A stretch of 64,000 bases of DNA. Origin: Streptomyces hawaiiensis. GTDB lineage: Bacteria; Actinomycetota; Actinomycetes; Streptomycetales; Streptomycetaceae. A program made the position numbers and the translations under genes. This document shows positions 35,603-43,800 of this stretch, piece by piece; position 1 is the stretch's first letter; every line of letters starts with the position of its first letter. The notes beneath the pieces were generated by a model. It was given only the letters and a program-made list of their open reading frames with translations, was not told the DNA's origin and made no database searches. The DNA lies in the NCBI RefSeq assembly GCF_004803895.1, contig NZ_CP021978.1, positions 992,001 through 1,056,000 of the forward strand, read 5' to 3'.

Positions 35603-36004
35603 ATGACCACGATCGATTCCTACAGCCATAACGTCTCCGGCGAGGACGAGTTCGGCTTCGCCCAGGCCGTCAAGGTCGGCGAGACGATCTACGTCTCCGG
35701 GCAGCTGTCGCACGACGAGAAGGGCAACTTCCTCCACCCGGACGACTTCGACGCCCAGCTGAAGCAGTCCTACGCCAACTTCGAGAAGGTTCTGGCCCAC
35801 TTCGGCGTTACCCGAAACCAGGTCGTCTCGGAGACCCAGTACATCGTGGACCTGCCCCGGTACAACAACGCGATGGCAGCCGCCAACCTGGCCTACTTCG
35901 GCGACCACCGCCCGACCAGCAGCACGGTCGGTGTCGCCTCGCTGTTCTTCCCCGGCCAGCTCATCGAGATCAGCTTCGTCATCGACACCCGCCTGCCCGC
36001 CTGA
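35603..36004 (+). CDS. RidA-family protein
   Basis: 133 residues of the YjgF/YER057c/UK114 fold: YVSGQLSHDEKGN, YANFEKVLAHFGVTRNQVVS and FPGQLIEISFVIDTRLP. RidA members hydrolyse reactive enamine/imine intermediates or act as related deaminases. The canonical RidA Arg near the C-terminus is absent from the PGQLIEI region, so another subgroup is likely. AGAGGAG lies upstream. Confidence 0.88.
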   Translation: MTTIDSYSHNVSGEDEFGFAQAVKVGETIYVSGQLSHDEKGNFLHPDDFDAQLKQSYANFEKVLAHFGVTRNQVVSETQYIVDLPRYNNAMAAANLAYFGDHRPTSSTVGVASLFFPGQLIEISFVIDTRLPA

Positions 36005-36031
36005 CCACAGGCACGGCGAGGAGGAAGACAG

Positions 36032-36697
36032 ATGCGAGTCGTCATCGCCGGCGGGCACGGAAAGATCGCCCTGATCCTGGAAAAGCTCCTGTCCGAGCGT
36101 GGCCGCTCCGTGGCAGGTTTCATCCGCAACCCCGCCCAGGCCGTCGACCTCGCGGAGGCCGGGGCCGAGGCCCTGGTCGTGGACCTGGAGAAGACCACGG
36201 CCAAGGACGTGGCGAAGCACCTGAGAGGTGCGGACGCCGTGGTGTTCGCGGCGGGAGCCGGACCGGGGAGCGGAGCGGCCCGCAAGGAGAGCGTCGACCG
36301 CGACGCGGCGGTCCTCCTCGCGCACGCCGCCGAGGCTGCCGGCGTCGGACGCTACCTGCTCGTCTCCGCCATGGGCGATCACCTACGAGCCGACCCGTCG
36401 ACCTTCGATGAAGAGTTCGGCATCTACATGCGGGCCAAGGCCGCCGCTGAGGATGCGATCCGTGCCCGGACCGCGCTGCGGACCACGATCATCCGCCCCG
36501 GGCTCCTCAACAACGAGCCGGGCACCGGCCGGGTGGACCTCGCCGAGAGGACCGGCACCGGCCCCATCCCCCGCGCAGACGTCGCCGCGGTCCTGCTCGC
36601 GCTGCTCGACGAACCCCGTCTCGACGGCCGGACCGTCGAGGTCATCGGGGGCGGCACCCCGGTCCCGGACGCCGTCGCGGCGCTCGCCTCCCACTGA
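36032..36697 (+). CDS. NAD(P)H-binding Rossmann protein (atypical SDR)
   Basis: 221 residues with VVIAGGHGKIALILEKLLSE at the N-terminus, ADAVVFAAGAGPGSGA, RYLLVSAMGDH and TTIIRPGLLNNEPGTGRVDL. It is a paralogue of the 34882 protein and of YhfK-type proteins. It probably uses NADPH to reduce or sense an unknown small molecule. Confidence 0.88.
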   Translation: MRVVIAGGHGKIALILEKLLSERGRSVAGFIRNPAQAVDLAEAGAEALVVDLEKTTAKDVAKHLRGADAVVFAAGAGPGSGAARKESVDRDAAVLLAHAAEAAGVGRYLLVSAMGDHLRADPSTFDEEFGIYMRAKAAAEDAIRARTALRTTIIRPGLLNNEPGTGRVDLAERTGTGPIPRADVAAVLLALLDEPRLDGRTVEVIGGGTPVPDAVAALASH

Positions 36698-36753
36698 CAC
36701 CACCCCGGTCTCCCGGGCGGGACTGCCGTCGACGGCGGCGGCCCGCCCGCACG

Positions 36754-36788
36754 ACCAAGCACCAAGCACCAAGCACCAAGCACCAAGC
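36754..36788 (+). repeat. Five tandem copies of ACCAAGC
   Basis: A perfect heptamer, five times head to tail, lies 16 bases before the Old Yellow Enzyme gene, with AGAGAGGA (its ribosome site) right after. Copy number can vary by slippage and might change spacing or translation of that gene. Confidence 0.85.
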
Positions 36789-36804
36789 AGAGAGGACTGC
36801 ACTC

Positions 36805-37926
36805 ATGAGTGCCCTGTTCACCCCCCTGAAGCTGCGATCACTGGAGATACCCAACCGGGTCTGGATGTCCCCGATGTGCATGTACTCCGCCGCCCCCGAC
36901 GGGCCGCAGACCGGCGCGCCGACGGACTTCCACCTCACCCACCTGGCCAGTCGCGCCGCCGGCGGCGCCGGCCTGGTGATGGCCGAGGCCACCGGCGTAC
37001 GCCCGGACGGCCGTATCAGCCCCTGGGACCTGGGGCTGTGGAACGACCGCCAGCAGGAAGCATTCGCCCGCATCACCGCGGCGATCCGCTCCCACGGCGC
37101 AGTCCCGGCCATCCAGCTCGCGCACGCCGGCCGCAAGGCGTCCGTCGACAAGCCCTGGCTCAGCGACCGGTCCCTGACCGAGTCCGAGGGCGGCTGGCTG
37201 CCCGTGTCCCCCAGCGCGGAGCCGTACCCGGGCCTGTCCGTCCCGCACGAGCTCACCGGGGAGGAGATCCAGCAGCTGGTGCGCGACTTCGCCGACTCGG
37301 CCCGGCGTGCCCTTGCCGCAGGTTTCCAGGTGGTCGAGGTGCACGGAGCCCACGGCTACCTGATCAACTCCTTCCTGTCCCCGGTCTCCAATCACCGCAC
37401 CGACGCCTACGGCGGCAGCTTCGAGAACCGCCTGCGCTTCCCCCTGCAGGTCGTCGACGCCGTCCGCGAGGTGTGGCCCGAGGAGCTGCCGGTCTTCTTC
37501 CGCACCTCGGCCACCGACTGGCTGACCGAGAACCCCGAGGACCCCCGGGAGGGCTGGACCGGGGAGGACACCGTCCGCCTCGCCGAGGAACTCCGGGCAC
37601 ACGGGGTGGACCTGCTGGATGTGTCCACCGGTGGCATGGTCCCCGACGCGAAGATCCCCGCCGGGTTCAACTACCAGGTGCCCTTCGCCGCCCAGGCCCG
37701 CAACGAATCGGGCATCCCCACCGCCGCGGTGGGTCTCATCATCGAACCCGAGCAGGCCGAAGAGGTCGTTGCCTCAGGCGAGGCGGACGCGGTGATGCTG
37801 GGCCGCCAACTGCTGCGCAAGCCCTATTGGGCCCACCACGCCGCCACCGAACTCGGTGACGAGGCGCGCTGGCCGGAGCAGTACGGCTACGCCGTCGTCC
37901 GCCGCGCCAAGAACAAGAAGAGCTGA
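36805..37926 (+). CDS. Old Yellow Enzyme family NADH:flavin oxidoreductase (YqjM-like)
   Basis: 373 residues, an FMN-dependent ene-reductase of the YqjM/NamA class. Features include NRVWMSPMCMYSA (the Cys of this segment tunes FMN in YqjM), AIQLAHAGRKAS, the substrate-binding VEVHGAHGYLINSFLSPVSN and the FMN phosphate site near GLIIEPEQAEEVVASGEADA. It would reduce alpha,beta-unsaturated carbonyls with NAD(P)H. In this cluster it points to detoxification or catabolism of an electrophile. Confidence 0.92.
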   Translation: MSALFTPLKLRSLEIPNRVWMSPMCMYSAAPDGPQTGAPTDFHLTHLASRAAGGAGLVMAEATGVRPDGRISPWDLGLWNDRQQEAFARITAAIRSHGAVPAIQLAHAGRKASVDKPWLSDRSLTESEGGWLPVSPSAEPYPGLSVPHELTGEEIQQLVRDFADSARRALAAGFQVVEVHGAHGYLINSFLSPVSNHRTDAYGGSFENRLRFPLQVVDAVREVWPEELPVFFRTSATDWLTENPEDPREGWTGEDTVRLAEELRAHGVDLLDVSTGGMVPDAKIPAGFNYQVPFAAQARNESGIPTAAVGLIIEPEQAEEVVASGEADAVMLGRQLLRKPYWAHHAATELGDEARWPEQYGYAVVRRAKNKKS

Positions 37927-38024
37927 CCCCGGCGGGCACCGCCTGCCCGCCCCACTCATCACCCGGCCCGCAGGGCCCAGAACACGGCGTTCACGCCGAC
38001 GCCCACCCCCATAGGGAGCATCCC

Positions 38025-38768
38025 GTGAGTAACCTCCAGGGCAAGACCATTGTCATCACCGGCGCCTCCTCCGGCATCGGTGCCGCGACCGCGAAGGCGC
38101 TCGCCGCCCGCGGCGCCAACATCGTCCTCACCGCCCGCGATCAGGACGGCCTCGACCAGCTGGCGGCCGACATCCGCCAGACGGGCGGCACCGCGGTAGC
38201 CAAGGCCACCGACGTCACCGACCGCGAGCAGGTCCAGGCGCTCGCCGACTTCGCAGTCTCCACCTACGGAACCATCGACGTCCTGTTCAACAACGCCGGC
38301 CTGATGCTGTTCTCCTTCTGGAAGGACCGCGCGCTGGACGACTGGAACCGGATGCTCGACGTGAACATCCGCGGCTACCTCAACGCCATCCACGCCGTCC
38401 TGCCGGTCATGCTCGAACGCAACTCGGGCCACATCCTCAACATGGCCTCCGTGGCCGGCCACCAGATCGGCGACGGCGCCGGCGTCTACAGCGCCACCAA
38501 GTTCTTCGTCCAGGCCATCACCGAGAGCATGCGCAAGGAACTCGGCGTCCGTGAAGGCATCAAGGCCAGCTCCATCAGCCCCGGCGTCATCGACACCGGC
38601 TGGGCCGACAAGGTCAACGACCCCACCGGCAAGCAGGCCGCCCAGGAACTCAACCAGGTCGCCATCAGCCCCCAAAGCGTCGCCGACGCCATCGTCTACG
38701 CCCTCGACCAGCCCGCCAACGTCACCATCAACGACCTGGTCATCTCCCCGACCCGGCAGAACTGGTAA
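38025..38768 (+). CDS. Short-chain dehydrogenase/reductase
   Basis: 247 residues. Classical SDR with TGASSGIG (cofactor), NNAG, catalytic Ser in LNMASVAG and the YSATK Tyr/Lys pair. GTG start at 38025 with an AGGGAG ribosome site. It ends the intact part of the redox cluster. The C-terminus (ITINDLVISPTRQNW-like) matches YdfG-type oxidoreductases acting on small hydroxy acids or aldehydes. Confidence 0.9.
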   Translation: MSNLQGKTIVITGASSGIGAATAKALAARGANIVLTARDQDGLDQLAADIRQTGGTAVAKATDVTDREQVQALADFAVSTYGTIDVLFNNAGLMLFSFWKDRALDDWNRMLDVNIRGYLNAIHAVLPVMLERNSGHILNMASVAGHQIGDGAGVYSATKFFVQAITESMRKELGVREGIKASSISPGVIDTGWADKVNDPTGKQAAQELNQVAISPQSVADAIVYALDQPANVTINDLVISPTRQNW

Positions 38769-38851
38769 CCGCAGCCCCACTCCCCTCATTCTTCCGCGCC
38801 GACCTGCGCACCCGCGTCCCGCCCGCCGGCCCGACATCACCAGGAGCAACC

Positions 38852-38929
38852 ATGGCAGAGGCTTACGGCATGGTGCACGACAGCGATCGTGGCGTGTGTC
38901 CTGTGACACCGGATCTTGAGCGTGTGTGA
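38852..38929 (+). pseudogene. Truncated ORF after the SDR gene
   Basis: A 25-codon ORF with a good AGGAG site five bases before ATG reads MAEAYGMVHDSDRG and stops after a few more residues. It looks like the 5' end of the next cluster gene, cut off by a rearrangement near 38890. The downstream part is not found beside it; it could also be a short leader. Confidence 0.4.
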
Positions 38930-39088
38930 CCCAACCTTGACCAGCGGAAGTCTGGGACACCTATTTCAGCGGTAGGCGACATCGAGGAGGCTTTAGGAGG
39001 CGTGCTGACATCCCGCGACCACGCGGCGGCCCGAGACCGTGTCCCGGGGGATAGGTAGGTTGGTGTCACCGTCTCAAGGAGATATACG

Positions 39089-39925
39089 ATGCCTGACCGT
39101 CGCAGAGTTCTGTTCGTGACCGACCTCGCCTACCAAGCCCGGGGGCGGCGCTACTGCGACGAGGACATCTTCCTGACCTCCCGGCTGCGCGACGACTTCC
39201 ACATCGCCTTGTGCCACCCGCTGGATGCCGCCGCGCTGATGGACGCCTTCGACGTGGTGGTGGTCCGCAACAGCGGGCCCGTGCTCCATTACCAGAAGGA
39301 GTACGACACCTTCCGGGAGCAGGCCACGGCCCACGGCACCCGGATCTACAACCCGCTGTCCGGCCGGGGCGACATGGCCGGCAAGCAGTACCTGCTGGAC
39401 CTGACCGCCGCCGGATACCCGGTCATCCCCACCATCGACCAACCCAGTGACCTGCACCTGCTGCCCGAGGTCGGCCACTACGCGGTCAAGCCGAAGGCAG
39501 GTGCGGACTCCATCGGCCTGGCCTTCGTGCCCCGGGAGCAGCTGGGCGGCCTTGCCTACGGTGACATCCTGGTCCAGCCGCGTATCGACTTCCGCTACGA
39601 GGTGTCCTTCTACTACGTCGACGACGCCTTCCAGTACGCCCTTCACGCCCCTGATCCAGAGCGGCGCTGGGTCCTTGAGCCCTACGAGCCCACCGACGCC
39701 GACCTCACCTTCGCCCGGCGCTTCATCGACTGGAACACCCTCGACCACGGCATCCAGCGAGTGGACGCCTGCCGCACCCGGGAAGGCGAGCTACTCCTCG
39801 TCGAGCTGGAGGACCTCAACCCCTACCTGTCCCTGGACCTGGTCTCCGACCGGACCCGTGACTCCTTCGTGGCGAGTATGACGGCATCCCTCCACCGTTT
39901 CCTGGACGCTCACTCCCGCGCCTGA
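39089..39925 (+). CDS. ATP-grasp-like protein of unknown function
   Basis: 278 residues. The order of motifs recalls glutathione-synthetase-like ATP-grasp enzymes: an N-terminal Rossmann-like part (RVLFVTDLAYQARGRRYCDE), then KQYLLDLTAAGYPVIPT, HYAVKPKAGADSIGL (nucleotide-binding Lys) and a C-terminal ELLLVELEDLNPYLSLD (metal-binding acid cluster). It might form an amide or peptide bond on a small acid, but no substrate is evident. AGGAGATATACG precedes the ATG. It sits alone between cluster debris and a broken transposase gene. Confidence 0.6.
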   Translation: MPDRRRVLFVTDLAYQARGRRYCDEDIFLTSRLRDDFHIALCHPLDAAALMDAFDVVVVRNSGPVLHYQKEYDTFREQATAHGTRIYNPLSGRGDMAGKQYLLDLTAAGYPVIPTIDQPSDLHLLPEVGHYAVKPKAGADSIGLAFVPREQLGGLAYGDILVQPRIDFRYEVSFYYVDDAFQYALHAPDPERRWVLEPYEPTDADLTFARRFIDWNTLDHGIQRVDACRTREGELLLVELEDLNPYLSLDLVSDRTRDSFVASMTASLHRFLDAHSRA

Positions 39926-40035
39926 GGTGGCTTACGGGTCCGGAAAGTGATGCGCTCAAGGAATCGATGTCACAGCAGGGCCTGGGCCGGAACGCAGAGC
40001 GAGCCGCACGAGTTGGGGAGATTGCGACCTCTGCC

Positions 40036-40944
40036 ATGGCCCGTACGGCTCTCTCGCACCGTACCTGCACTGGCATCTCCCGGCGTCGACTCGGTTCGCT
40101 TATCGCGGAATTGGCGCCGGGATGGATGGCGCGGGAGAACTCGCGGCTGCGGGAACGTCGAGGCCACGAGTGGCTGCGCGCCGAAGGCGGCGGGCCGGAC
40201 CATCAACTGGTCTTCACGGATCGGGTGATCGCGACTCTGGTGGTCCTGCGGTTCCGCTCCCGCACGCCGCCCTGGCCCTCTTCTACGGAGTCGACCGCTC
40301 CACGGTCACCCGGGCCGTCCACGAGATCCGCCCGCTGCTGGCGGCGCGTGGTTTCGCGGTGCCCGGCGAGGCCGGGGTACGCCTGCACACGCTGACCGAT
40401 GTCTTCGCCTACGCCGCCACGCGGGGCGTTGAACTGCCGCTGGACGGCACCGAGGTGCGAGTGCGGCGACCGCGGGCGGGCAGGCCGGGACGGCGCCCGT
40501 TCGTCTCCGGCAAGATGCGGCAGAACACCAAGAAAGCCACTGTCATCACCGACGAGAAGGGCCGCACCCTGTTCACCGGCGCCTTCCGCCCCGGTCGCAT
40601 GCACGATCAGACGGCGGCAATAGAAGGGTATCGAGGACCTCTTCGAGCAGTACCCACAGGTCAAGGCCAAGGTCGATGCCGGATACCGGGGCCTGGCCAA
40701 ACGGTTTCCCGACCAGGTCCAGGCCCCGCCGAAGAAGCACGGCAAGGACGCGTCGTCCGCGGAGATCGAGGCGTGGGAGGCCGCGCGGAAGCAGCAGTCC
40801 TCGATGCGGAACTGCGTCGAGCACGCCAACGCCGAGCACAAGCAGTGGCGGCCCCTCCAGCGATACGTCGGACGCCGCGAGTACTACGACGAAACCCACC
40901 TGGCGATCGCCGGCCTGGTCTCCGACCGCACCGCCAAGCGGTGA
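40036..40944 (+). pseudogene. IS5-type transposase, two frameshifts
   Basis: Three frames together make one transposase. The first part is SHRTCTGISRRRLGSLIAEL, the middle HAALALFYGVDRSTVTRAVH through SGKMRQNTKKATVITDEKG, and the last DLFEQYPQVKAKVDAGYRGL to VSDRTAKR. Breaks lie near 40255 and 40622 and compensate each other. This is an HTH plus DDE_Tnp_4 transposase, inactive as read. Confidence 0.8.
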
Positions 40945-41007
40945 TCAACCACCAGCCAACCCGCCAGGCCGACACAACCCGATCTCAGTCGCGCACCATA
41001 CTGTTAC

Positions 41008-41430
41008 TGGAGTTCGGTCTTCACCAGCTCCGCATCCGACCTGTGAGCGCTCGTACGGCAGTTCAACGCTCTGCCCGGCTGGCACCCCGCCATCAAGGCC
41101 AGCGAGATCACCGAAGGCGACAGCCCATCGGCACCCGGAGCGGTCCGTGTGCTGACCGGCACCGATGACAGCACCTACCGCGAGCGTCTCGTCGGCCTCG
41201 ACGACGCCCACCGCGCCCTGACCTACGAGCTCCTCGACTCCCCGCTGCCGGTGAACGGCTACCGCTCGACCATGCGGGTCTGGCCCATAGCCGACACCCA
41301 AGGCGCCTTCCTCACCTGACACGCCACCTTCGACGCCGCCGACGGCCACACCCCCCAGCAGGCCGTGACCGCCGTCACCGAAGGCGCCTACGCCCCCGCG
41401 ATCGCCGCACTGCATCAGACGCTCAGCTGA
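41008..41430 (+). pseudogene. SRPBCC-family protein with two nonsense codons
   Basis: A continuous frame interrupted only by two TGAs reads LVRQFNALPGWHPAIKASEI, DDAHRALTYELLDSPLP and GAYAPAIAALHQTLS. This is the START/polyketide-cyclase-like SRPBCC fold common next to dehydrogenases of this kind. The TGAs at 41044 and 41317 stand where Trp is expected (ASDL-W-ALVR; AFLT-W-HATF), so each is probably a TGG-to-TGA change. The first codons are missing next to the transposase debris. Confidence 0.7.
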
Positions 41431-41482
41431 CCACACCGGCGCAGTCGCACCCCCACGCAGCACCATCCGAAAGGACGTGACC

Positions 41483-42443
41483 GTGACTTCCACCGTCACC
41501 GCCTACGCCGACGCAGCCGCCGGAGAACCGCTCACCCGCACCACCACCGAGCGCCGGGACCTCGGCCCCCACGACGTAAAGACAGAGATCCACTACACCG
41601 GCGTCTGCCACAGTGACATCCACCAGGTCCACGGCGACTGGGGCAAGGGCCTATTCCCCATGGTCCCCGGCCACGAGATCGCCGGCATCGTCGCTGAGAC
41701 CGGCTCCGAGGTCACCACCCGCCAGGTCGGCGACCGGGTCGGCGTCGGCGTCATCATCAACTCCTGCGGCCGCTGCGACAACTGCAACGACGGCCGACAG
41801 CAGTACTGCACCGGCGGCGGGTCCGTGGAAACCTACGGTGACATCGACCGCTACCGCAATGACGAGGCCACCCAGGGCGGCTACGCCAGCCACATCGTCG
41901 TCGACGAGAACTTCACCCTCCGCATCCCCGACGCACTCTCCTTCCAGGAAGCCGCCCCCCTGCTGTGCGCGGGCATCACCACCTACTCCCCGCTCAAGCA
42001 CTGGAACGCCGGCCCGGCAAGAAGGTCGTCGTGATCGGCCTGGGCGGACTCGGCCACGTCGCCGTCAAGCTCGCCCACGACATGGGCGCCGACGTCACCG
42101 TCCTGTCGCAGTCCCTGCGCAAGAAGGACGACAGCCTGCGCCTGGGCGCCGACCACTACTACGCCACCAGCGACCCGAAGACCTTCGAAGAACTCGCAGG
42201 CACCTTCGACCTCATCATCTGCACCGTCTCCGCCCCGCTGGACGTCGACGCCCGCCTGTCCCTGCTGACGACCGAGGGCACCATGGTCTACCTCGGCGTC
42301 CCCGACCAGCCCATCTCCGCCGGCGTCTTCTCCCTGCTGGCCGGATGCCGCTCCCTGTCCGGCTCCCTGATCGGCGGCATCCCCGAGACGCAGGAAATGC
42401 TGGACTTGTGCGCCGAGCACGGCATCGGCGCCGACGCCGAGGT
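41483..42443 (+). pseudogene. Zinc-dependent alcohol dehydrogenase, frameshifted and truncated
   Basis: The GroES-like domain is intact at first: GVCHSDIHQVHGDWG and VPGHEIAG (catalytic zinc ligands), then the structural-zinc Cys set in INSCGRCDNCNDGRQQYC. Near 42018 one frame ends (HWNAGP) and another continues (GKKVVVIGLGGLGHVAVKLA). The gene stops at EHGIGADAEV (about 42443), where transposase sequence begins, losing about 40 C-terminal residues. GTG 41483 has AAGGA seven bases upstream. It probably belonged to the redox cluster to its left. Confidence 0.82.
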
Positions 42444-43261
42444 GGTACGTCGGAGCCGTCCTGGATAGCCCCGTTCACCGGGCTGAGCCCGCGTGCCTTC
42501 GGGAAGCTGGTGACCGTGCTGCGGCGCGAGGGTGCCGACGCGGTCCGAAAGGGCCGGCCGTGGGGCCTGTCCCTGGAGGACCGGGCGCTGCTGGTTACGG
42601 CGTACTGGCGCACAAATTTGACGATGCGCCAGCTCGCCCCGTTGTTCGGGGTGTCCAAGTCCGCGACGGACCGCGTAATTGACCATCTCGGGCCGATGCT
42701 CGCGCTCCAGCCCCGCAAACGGTTCGCCAAGGACACCGTGCTCATCGTGGACGGCACCTTGGTGCCCACCCGCGACCACACCATCGCCGAGCAGTCGAAG
42801 AACTACCGGTACTCCACCAACCATCAGGTCGTGATCGACGCCGACACCCGGCTCGTCGTCGTGGTCGGCCGACCGCTGCCCGGGAACCGCAACGACTGCA
42901 AGGCGTGGGAGGAATCCGGCGCCAAGGCCGCTGTCGGCAGGACAGTCACGATCGCGGACGGCGGCTATCCCGGCACGGGACTCGTCATGCCCCATCGCCG
43001 ACGCAGAGGCGAAGAGCTGCCCGACTGGAAGGAAGCACACAACAAGTCCCACAAACAGGTCCGCGCCCGCGTCGAGCACGTCTTCGCCCGCATGAAGACC
43101 TGGAAGATCCTCCGCGACTGCCGTCTCAAAGGCGACGGAGTCCACTACGCCATGCACGGCATCGCCCGGATGCACAACCTCGCCCTCGCCGGATGAACGA
43201 GCGGGCCACACTGCGGCCAAGCACACTCGAGGTGACCGAAAGATCATTTACGGGACAGCCT
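42444..43261 (+). mobile_element. IS5-type element, left end lost
   Basis: The transposase frame (from about 42447 to TGA 43196) reads PSWIAPFTGLSPRAFGKLVT, then DHLGPMLALQPRKRFAKDTV, LIVDGTLVPTRDH (first Asp), VTIADGGYPGTG (second Asp) and RARVEHVFARMKTWKILRDC (Glu). The DDE core is complete, but no start codon or left repeat is present because the frame emerges directly from the alcohol dehydrogenase gene. The right terminus is probably GATCATTTACGGGACAGCC, ending near 43261. Confidence 0.7.
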
Positions 43262-43448
43262 TTAGCCCCCTCCCGCGGCAGCACGAGCACCAAGATCCCT
43301 TTCATCAGCGACAGCGCGCTCTCCAGACTCAACTGCACGCTGCACTACGGCACCGAGCCCCGCCTCGGCCCCAAAGTCCGGCCAGCTCTATGATGGACCG
43401 CCAGTTCGCACCCGCCATGGACGGGGACTCAGGGGGAGGGGCCTAGGC
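43262..43448. promoter_or_regulatory. Upstream region of the EACC1/caspase-kinase genes
   Basis: About 190 bases without a gene. It ends with GGGGGAGGGG nine bases before ATG 43449, a strong ribosome site. No clear -35/-10 pair was found. Confidence 0.4.
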
Positions 43449-43793
43449 ATGTCGGAGTACCGCATTTCCGTGGGCGGGAACTCGCCGGGACGGGACCTGC
43501 GTCAACTCACGCAGTGGCTCCGTCAGGACACGACGACCAGGACGGGGGCAACCATCACCCTCCAGCCAGCGCACCCCGCCGAGGGCCAGATGGGCGCAGC
43601 CCTCGACGTCATCGCGTTGGTCACGCAGTCAGGTTTTTCGACCGCCAGCCTGGCCTTGACGATCTGTGCCTGGCGACGGACCCGGCCGTCGACGCCGGTG
43701 GTCACCATCGAACGCAACGGCGTACGGGTGACGGTGGACTCCGATGACCCGGCTGAGGTCACCCGGATCGTCCGGGCACTGGAGAGCGAGTAA
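43449..43793 (+). CDS. EACC1-like protein (effector-associated constant component)
   Basis: 114 residues: SEYRISVGGNSPGRDLRQLT, WLRQDTTTRTGATITLQP, GAALDVIALVTQSGFSTASL and TIERNGVRVTVDSDDPAEV. This is the pattern of the 'effector-associated constant component' small proteins reported beside caspase-like and other effectors in bacterial conflict systems, often with one hydrophobic helix (here about 52-72). Its stop lies seven bases before the caspase-kinase ATG, so the two are one operon. Its exact role, thought to be sensing or coupling, is unproven. Confidence 0.75.
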   Translation: MSEYRISVGGNSPGRDLRQLTQWLRQDTTTRTGATITLQPAHPAEGQMGAALDVIALVTQSGFSTASLALTICAWRRTRPSTPVVTIERNGVRVTVDSDDPAEVTRIVRALESE

Positions 43794-43800
43794 CCGACGG

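Noticed and set aside
36754..36788. ACCAAGC array as a CRISPR
   Set aside because: The units are contiguous seven-base repeats with no spacers, so it is a simple tandem repeat.
43744..43800. Longer start for the caspase-kinase
   Set aside because: It would lie within the EACC1 gene and add non-conserved residues; ATG 43801 just after the EACC1 stop fits operon spacing.
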